This document shows positions 58,383 to 64,000 of a stretch of 64,000 bases of DNA, one piece after another (within the stretch, counting starts at the first letter, position 1; each line of letters begins with the position of its first letter). This DNA is from Phoronis australis (taxonomy: Eukaryota > Phoronida > Phoronidae). The notes beneath the pieces were generated by a model. The model was given only the letters and a program-made list of their open reading frames with translations, searched no databases and had not been told where the DNA came from. The stretch is from NCBI GenBank assembly GCA_002633005.1, contig NMRA01000297.1:338993-402992 (forward strand), in the 5' to 3' direction. The translations under genes were made by a program, and so were the position numbers.

Positions 58383-61300
58383 GCTGTGCACTAAAGGCAC
58401 TGAAATCAAGTAAGATATAATAATAAAAATTATTTTGAAGTACTAGAGTCATGTTGCGTACACTTTAAAGGATTAGAGGGCGCAAACCTTTGTTGGATGC
58501 CTTTGGGAGTCAGATGTTGGTAGACGTAAGATTACAGTGCGTCTTGAGTTCTCTCGAAGACATGTTTTCGCAGGTCTATACATATAATAGACTCCTGTGC
58601 TGTCACACACACGTGATCCACACATTTGTTTAAAATTAAATATTAATGGGAAAATAAATTAATCAGGACACGTTAGTAAGGTACTTCTTGACTGAGCTAG
58701 GCTTCTGTCTCAACCTATATTACCGGTCGAATATTCTGCCGATTGCTTTTTACATGTCAGGCGTGTATGTGCTCTGTAAATCGTTGATATCCACTGTCTG
58801 TGTGCCTACATGTAGTACATCGAAAAGCACCATTTCTGCTACGGATGTTTGGGGGTCAAAATGGGAACTGATTGGTTTCAGTTGATAACCTAATGAATAT
58901 GTGGTAACCTCTAATTAGTAATTAACCCAACTATTACCATACTAACGTCCTAAAGTGAGGAATTGCTCCCTTTGATCCGCACATAATCTTCAGTTGTGAG
59001 CACAGCACCTGCGCATCCGACATATAAAGTGAGCTTAATTGATGTGCATGGGTTAAATGTATGAATAAATTCCAAGATTTGCAGTCATCGATATACACTG
59101 CACATGTAGCGTGCTCTGTGTAACAGTTGATTTCACCCAGGCATACTTGTATATCGTGTGACTCCATGACGTGGACAGTGCCAAATGAATTATCATCGGG
59201 AATGCACATGCTGCAACCATTATTTCCATTTTTCAAAGAAATTTGTAATGTTCTGTCTTCAAAGTGGTTACTAACCACACCTGATCTTGTCAAGGGACCA
59301 TACATTTCCGTTTTTTTTTTCAAATAATAGAAATCTCACACCTGGTCTAATCACTAGTCTCAAACTGTCGGTAAATAGCGCGTAAATGTCGTTTATACGT
59401 AACCTTTGACTCCGTGTCTTATCAGTTCCATTCAATTGTCCAAGCCAACTCCGTGGATCCCAGTAGCAAAACTTTCTGACAAAATTTGCAGGAAGCAGAA
59501 AGACGCCACCTCATTAAGAGAGAGTGTAAAATGGAGAAATGTCAGCAAATAATGCAACCGGGGTCATTTTATGATGAAAAACACATGCCTGAACATTTTG
59601 ACACATTTGCCATTTAAACTAACAGAGACAATGTTTTGATTTGGACAGCTTTGGAACAATTGTGTTGCACAGGAATTCTACCTTTTTCTAGACAAATAAT
59701 ATGCCTAAGAAAACAAACTAAAGAACCTGTATCTGTAGTACGTGATCAGGGCATTATAACTGTGCATTTGCCTTGCTCTTGCAATGCCTAGCAGGCGTGG
59801 CTGGACCATGTTTGTCGGAACTATTCATTGTTTAGCTACATACAGTATGAAACCCCTGGCAAAATGTCGAACATAGTGTTATAACATATATGTTTAGCTG
59901 TCTACCTCGGGATTCTGTTTACTTAGCACGTCTTAATACACTATCATGGTACAGATGACAAGGTCAGTGGCAATAAAGTTATCTGTTTTCAGTGAACAGT
60001 TTGAAGATACCATTTAATTGAAAAGTTTATTAGTGGATATTAACGCCGAAATAACACTTTATTATTTGAAAAAAATAATGCTCGGTAGACCGTCGGCAAT
60101 CCTTAAAGGTCATTCTGATTGGAGCTCCATTCCTCACACAATTTGGTAAATCGTCAAGTATTAATGCTTCAGGCGAGTTTGTGGACAACTGCGGGGAGAG
60201 GTCGAACGTCTTGGACCACTGAATACATTGTGTGTTATTGAACAGATTGTGGGTGAAGTATTAACCACATACGCCGGTATAAGAAGAATTTTGAATAAAG
60301 TGACCAAAACAAGAAGTGGTATCCTTTTAAAATAGATGATTGCATTTAATCTGAGCATTCTTGTTTTAGCGTCGAAAAGTGAAAGCCCAAATAAAAGGAC
60401 TTCAACGATAACGGAGTAAAGTATTTGTTGGACCAGCCGGGAATAGGCGTACTCAAGGTGTCACTAGTGGGCGTGCGCTGATGTTGGAATGAACCGATAT
60501 ATCGTCTGCGTCAGAAATTCATTGATGTGGAAGTCGTTGAGAGACATTTGTTAAAAATACAGTTGTGTGTTATTGTCAATACGTTGTAATGTCCTCAGTT
60601 CAAGGGGTTATCAAATACTGTAATTGTTAAAAACTTTTTCATCGTAACATTTTTCCATGGTCATACGTTACTGGAAGTTTTTAATTAAAATATTTACATG
60701 TACATGGGGGCGATTGATGTCTGACAAGCTTAAGGTGATATCTGAGAAGCAGCAACGTCAATTTGTGCAGAAACAAACAACTGGTCCAGGGTTGTAAGAA
60801 GCGCGGGGGGCCGGGCAGCACGTCTACCTTAAACAAATGCAGGCGTCAAGGTTGAACTGTGTGAACGATTAAGACGTGGGGCCGGGCTTTCGAGAAAAGA
60901 AAGACAGCGAAACACGGTGAAGAGGAACAAGTCTAACTGTCATTCTAAAAGGTCAACTCTGGGGTCACCGACTCACATCCTGAAAAAATTGTGGCATACA
61001 CTACATACTGGTGAGATATGCTCAAACCATTTATTTGAGAGTTTTTGTGTCATTATATTTAAGTTCGAGCATCATAATAATTTAGTCCAAAATAGCCCAT
61101 TTTTGCTTCAAAACGCTTCATTTAGTGAACTTGTTTAAAAACGAGTTTGAAGACCGGGAAAGAAAAAAAATCTTTAGTTACAATATTGATGAAGACACCG
61201 AACCCTTCTATCACTAATGATATTTATATGCGTGTTTTCGAATGATTGAAGCAGGTACTTACCCGCCAGTGACTGTTCATATGTCTAACCAGCGCCCTCC

Positions 61301-61985
61301 CGGTAAGCAGCTAACTGATGCAGTGCCCGTAATATGAGTTTCGCCATTTTTACAGGATGTTAGCTGTTTAAGGGATTCCACCCAAAACTGATTTTGTCAC
61401 TTGTTGTCACACTCCCATAAGGGATAAAAATGACGTATCTTAAAATTATTGGACGCTTGGGTTTCAAACTGTCATTGTACATGTACATGTAGCTAAGACT
61501 TTTATCTAGCAAGGAGATTTCAGAACCAATTAGTCAGTGTGTAAACTAAAATGATCCTAACAACTTTTTGCCACAACAAGTAACTTAGAATTTCAACAAT
61601 ACAGTGTGAACTAAGCTCACCTTAAGGGTGAACGTGGACATGCATAATTGTCATCATGGCGACTGAGTACCATAAAAGCGTTGCTCCTAAATTATAATTT
61701 AACAAGCATGATAAATGTATGAAGCTATTAGGCTGAAGGATCCGAGTAAGCTTCACAATTCATAATCCAAAAGTAACCTATTTCTGTAACTCAAATAAGA
61801 TTTTTCACGTTGCGTTGGTTTGATATATCCTGAAGCAGAAACTAATTAGTTGCAAAACACGAATCAAAAGCACAATTTATGTATAAAATTTAGTAAAAAA
61901 ACATGTGCCCTATTGCGAGGCATAATCAAATCTTGAGAAAAGGAGACTTTCAAACAAAAAAAATCGACTTAAAAACAATTTCAAT
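58383..61985. other. No confident gene
   Basis: A 129-codon Cys/His-containing minus-strand frame at 58934-59323 has no recognisable family. No supported tandem repeat, RNA gene or element end was found. Confidence 0.4.
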
Positions 61986-62148
61986 TACCGCAATCGTTCG
62001 GGTTAACGCCCATGCTCAGTTAACCGCCCATCTCTGACTTTAAGTGGATTTTCGATTTAACCGCCCACTGCTCGGTTAACCGCCCTCCCCCGATTTTTTG
62101 GATTCGCCAATTTAACCGCCCAGGGCGTTAACCCGAACGATTACGGTA
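61986..62148. mobile_element. TA-flanked foldback MITE (159 bp)
   Basis: The terminal inverted repeats read CCGCAATCGTTCGGGTTAAC on the left and CCGTAATCGTTCGGGTTAAC on the right (opposite strand). They are followed by GCC and flanked by TA at 61986-61987 and 62147-62148. The interior is two copies of a unit of about 55 bases carrying paired TTAACCGCCC motifs (near 62020, 62057, 62075, 62112). TA duplication suggests mobilisation by a Tc1/mariner-type transposase. Confidence 0.8.
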
Positions 62149-62849
62149 TTTATAGCAGAGTGCAAGATCAATTGAATGAGAACTTGATATTGAAATACCT
62201 AGTAAGAATATTAACAATAAGTATGGCACAAATAACGAAAATTTTACAAAACTGCTTTTTGTGGCAGCGTGTCTGCAAATGTATTATAGTTAAATAATTC
62301 ACCGATAAAATACAGCCGGTTGAACATGCCTTTCGGTTCAGCAAAAATCGCCAAGATGTCCAGCATGAATTATGAGCACTTCAATCACCCAGTTCAAGAA
62401 GTTACACCTGCGTGATTAACTTAGGGTGTAAACTCTTGGATTGTACAGAATGGTAGGTATAGATATGTCACTAAATTTGTAAAAATATTGTTTAGACACT
62501 TTTAAAATCGTATTCTATGCGGCTGGCACACAAAATTGCTGACCTATCAAAAATGAGTAAAATTGTGACACATAAATAGCAATAACTTTTGAACGTACTT
62601 GTGCCATAAAATTTTGATAATATTTATTTTTTTTGCGTTTCAGACATTGATGTCTCTCCTGTGATGTACGCTTTTTGTCGTCCGCTTCATACAGCCTCCA
62701 ACCCTTAATTTAAACGAATTGTTTCATTAAAAACCAAATGAATTGTTGTTATAGGCTTAAAATTGTGACGTAAATGTATTTAACACACATGACGAAATTT
62801 TAGAATACAGTGTTAGTATATTAAAGATAAAATACCTAAATTAAAACCT
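62149..62849. other. Spacer between MITE and LINE
   Basis: AT-rich, with no supported feature. It may include further decayed 3' parts of the LINE lying to the right. Confidence 0.4.
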
Positions 62850-63730
62850 TTTAAGGACTGAAATAAAAGTCCCAGTTTACAGTATCATATGCTTTTTTGA
62901 AATCTAGGAATATAATGTGACCAAGAGCGAGCTATATAAAAGTCAATCATTGCGTCAATTAAACAGATATTTTGGTCGATAAATCGTTTCGACAAAAACG
63001 ATTAATCTAGATGAATCAAATTGATAACATATTCATATATTTGGTTGTGATTGTTATATTTATTAATTTATAATTACAGTTCAAAAGGGACATGGGTCTT
63101 CAATTTTCTAAAGATAGTGGTTATTCAGTTTTCACTTTTTGGAATTAGTGTGATTACGCTTTGCTTTTGAGAATTGGACATGTGGCAATTTCCAAAGACA
63201 TGTGTTTTCTTTGCCAATGAATACATTTCAAGGTTTTTTAAAATTCCTCTGCCATCATTGCCAGTCGCGTATTATTATACTTTGTATCGGAAAGAGACTC
63301 ACACAGTTCTTCAGTTAGATTTGTTTCTAGATCTCAAGAATCTGCTTAAGAAAGTTGTTCTAGTGTTGGTAAAACGATCGTTTGGAAACGTGCGTACTCC
63401 ATTGCTTTCTTCAATATTGGAGTATTTTCTCTAATAATCTGCTTGCATATTTCGTGTGCTTGCTACTGATCACCATCTTCATGGGCGTCAACATGTTTTG
63501 CTTGCTGTGACTCAACTCAAGGTTTTCAAATTATTTTCCATTAAAACTTAAAAGTTTTTCGGTCAGAATAGTTTGCATATCAAATTTGGCTTTTTGTAAA
63601 GTTTGTTTGAGTTCCACCGACAGGTTGTTTTCCTCATTCATTGTCAAAGCGTCCATTTTTTGATAAACGATTTCATCGTATTGTTTTTTTAAACCTCTTT
63701 TGCAAGATTGATTTTTTCTGATTTCCATTT
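62850..63730 (-). pseudogene. LINE (L1/Tx1-like) reverse-transcriptase fragment
   Basis: On the minus strand, the frame 63728-63531 is a Glu/Lys-rich linker like the region ahead of the RT in L1/Tx1-type ORF2. Frames near 63430-63180 contain LTEELCESL, then an Asn/Thr-rich stretch and a Phe-Lys end matching the first RT block. Near 62985-62870 come FIDQNICLI and FLDFKKAYDTVNWDF, the RT motif with the first catalytic Asp. Stops and frame changes separate them. Transcription would run right to left. No 3' end or target duplication is visible. Confidence 0.72.
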
Positions 63731-64000
63731 CAATACGTTCCCCTACTAAATGTTTGTCGTTTAAATAACAAGTGTTAAATTTTCAATGACAAGGACGAAG
63801 TATGTATCGACCAGTAAATGCTCGTATCTCGAAATCAGCTAATTAACATATCGTCAGATAGTGCTCGCAGTTGTTCTAATTTGGCAGGTGGGGTTGTTTT
63901 TGGTGTTTTGATATGTATTTGGTGATTTTAATCACTTTAAGTAACTCAAAGGACTGTACGTGTACAATCATTTTAAGCAGATTTCAGTGCTTTTTGGAGT
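63731..64000. other. Window edge, no supported feature
   Basis: The upstream part of the LINE on the minus strand may continue here, but no frame could be read with confidence. Confidence 0.35.

Noticed and set aside
58934-59323. 129-codon minus-strand frame with several Cys and His
   Set aside because: No spacing resembling a known finger and no homologous family recognised. It was kept only as part of an unassigned region.
1-64000. Search for CRISPR arrays, bacterial operons or phage-type defence systems
   Set aside because: All tandem repeats lack unique spacers of constant length, and the window is clearly eukaryotic.

Overview
This is a repeat-rich, AT-rich stretch of invertebrate nuclear DNA. 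Introns with GT-AG and GC-AG borders, non-LTR and DIRS-type retrotransposons, a Polinton/Maverick, TTAA-flanked DNA transposons, MITE-like hairpins and minisatellites rule out a prokaryote or a plasmid. Repeat families of the kind seen in coral and sea-anemone genomes suggest a marine invertebrate, most likely an anthozoan cnidarian. That assignment is inference; no rRNA or mitochondrial marker is present.

Layout. 1-12 kb: mostly non-coding, with a possible inverted-repeat element (about 2.44-3.56 kb), a (TA)25 microsatellite, a retrotransposon protein fragment (5.75-5.94 kb) and an intact 335-codon reading frame on the minus strand (6.33-7.34 kb). 12-25.5 kb: a patchwork of diverged copies of one composite repeat, including a roughly 600-bp inverted pair (12.1-12.7 against 15.9-16.5 kb), a long foldback hairpin (16.83-16.97 kb), a tRNA-like SINE head (17.48 kb) and a 1,955-bp TTAA-flanked transposon (22.19-24.15 kb). 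25.58-34.56 kb: a complete but decayed Polinton/Maverick of 8,982 bp with long terminal inverted repeats and a perfect 6-bp target duplication (AATGTC). It carries broken protein-primed DNA polymerase B, an A32/FtsK-type packaging ATPase fragment, a PC4-like gene and a piece of a retrotransposon protein.

35-57.4 kb: one multi-exon host gene on the plus strand encoding a pentameric ligand-gated ion channel. Six exons are well supported and an upstream seventh is possible. All junctions are phase 0, and one intron starts with GC. The sequence around the family's FPFD motif lacks the disulfide-loop cysteines. The 13.2-kb second intron holds a DIRS-type retrotransposon (about 38-43 kb) interrupted by a second TTAA element (41.21-42.87 kb), a 310-bp tandem duplication split by an N, and a long 38-bp minisatellite. 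Later introns hold a decayed periodic repeat and a 29-bp satellite. 57.5-64 kb: unassigned reading frames, a 159-bp TA-flanked foldback MITE (62.0 kb) and the reverse-transcriptase part of a LINE on the minus strand (62.85-63.73 kb).

The channel gene is the only confident intact host gene. Nearly everything else recognisable is mobile DNA at different stages of decay, and several nested insertions give relative ages. The best candidates for something new are the short Polinton that lacks recognisable integrase and capsid genes but has a PC4-like gene, the extension of its left terminal repeat into a copy of the polymerase 3' end, and the Cys-less channel gene.
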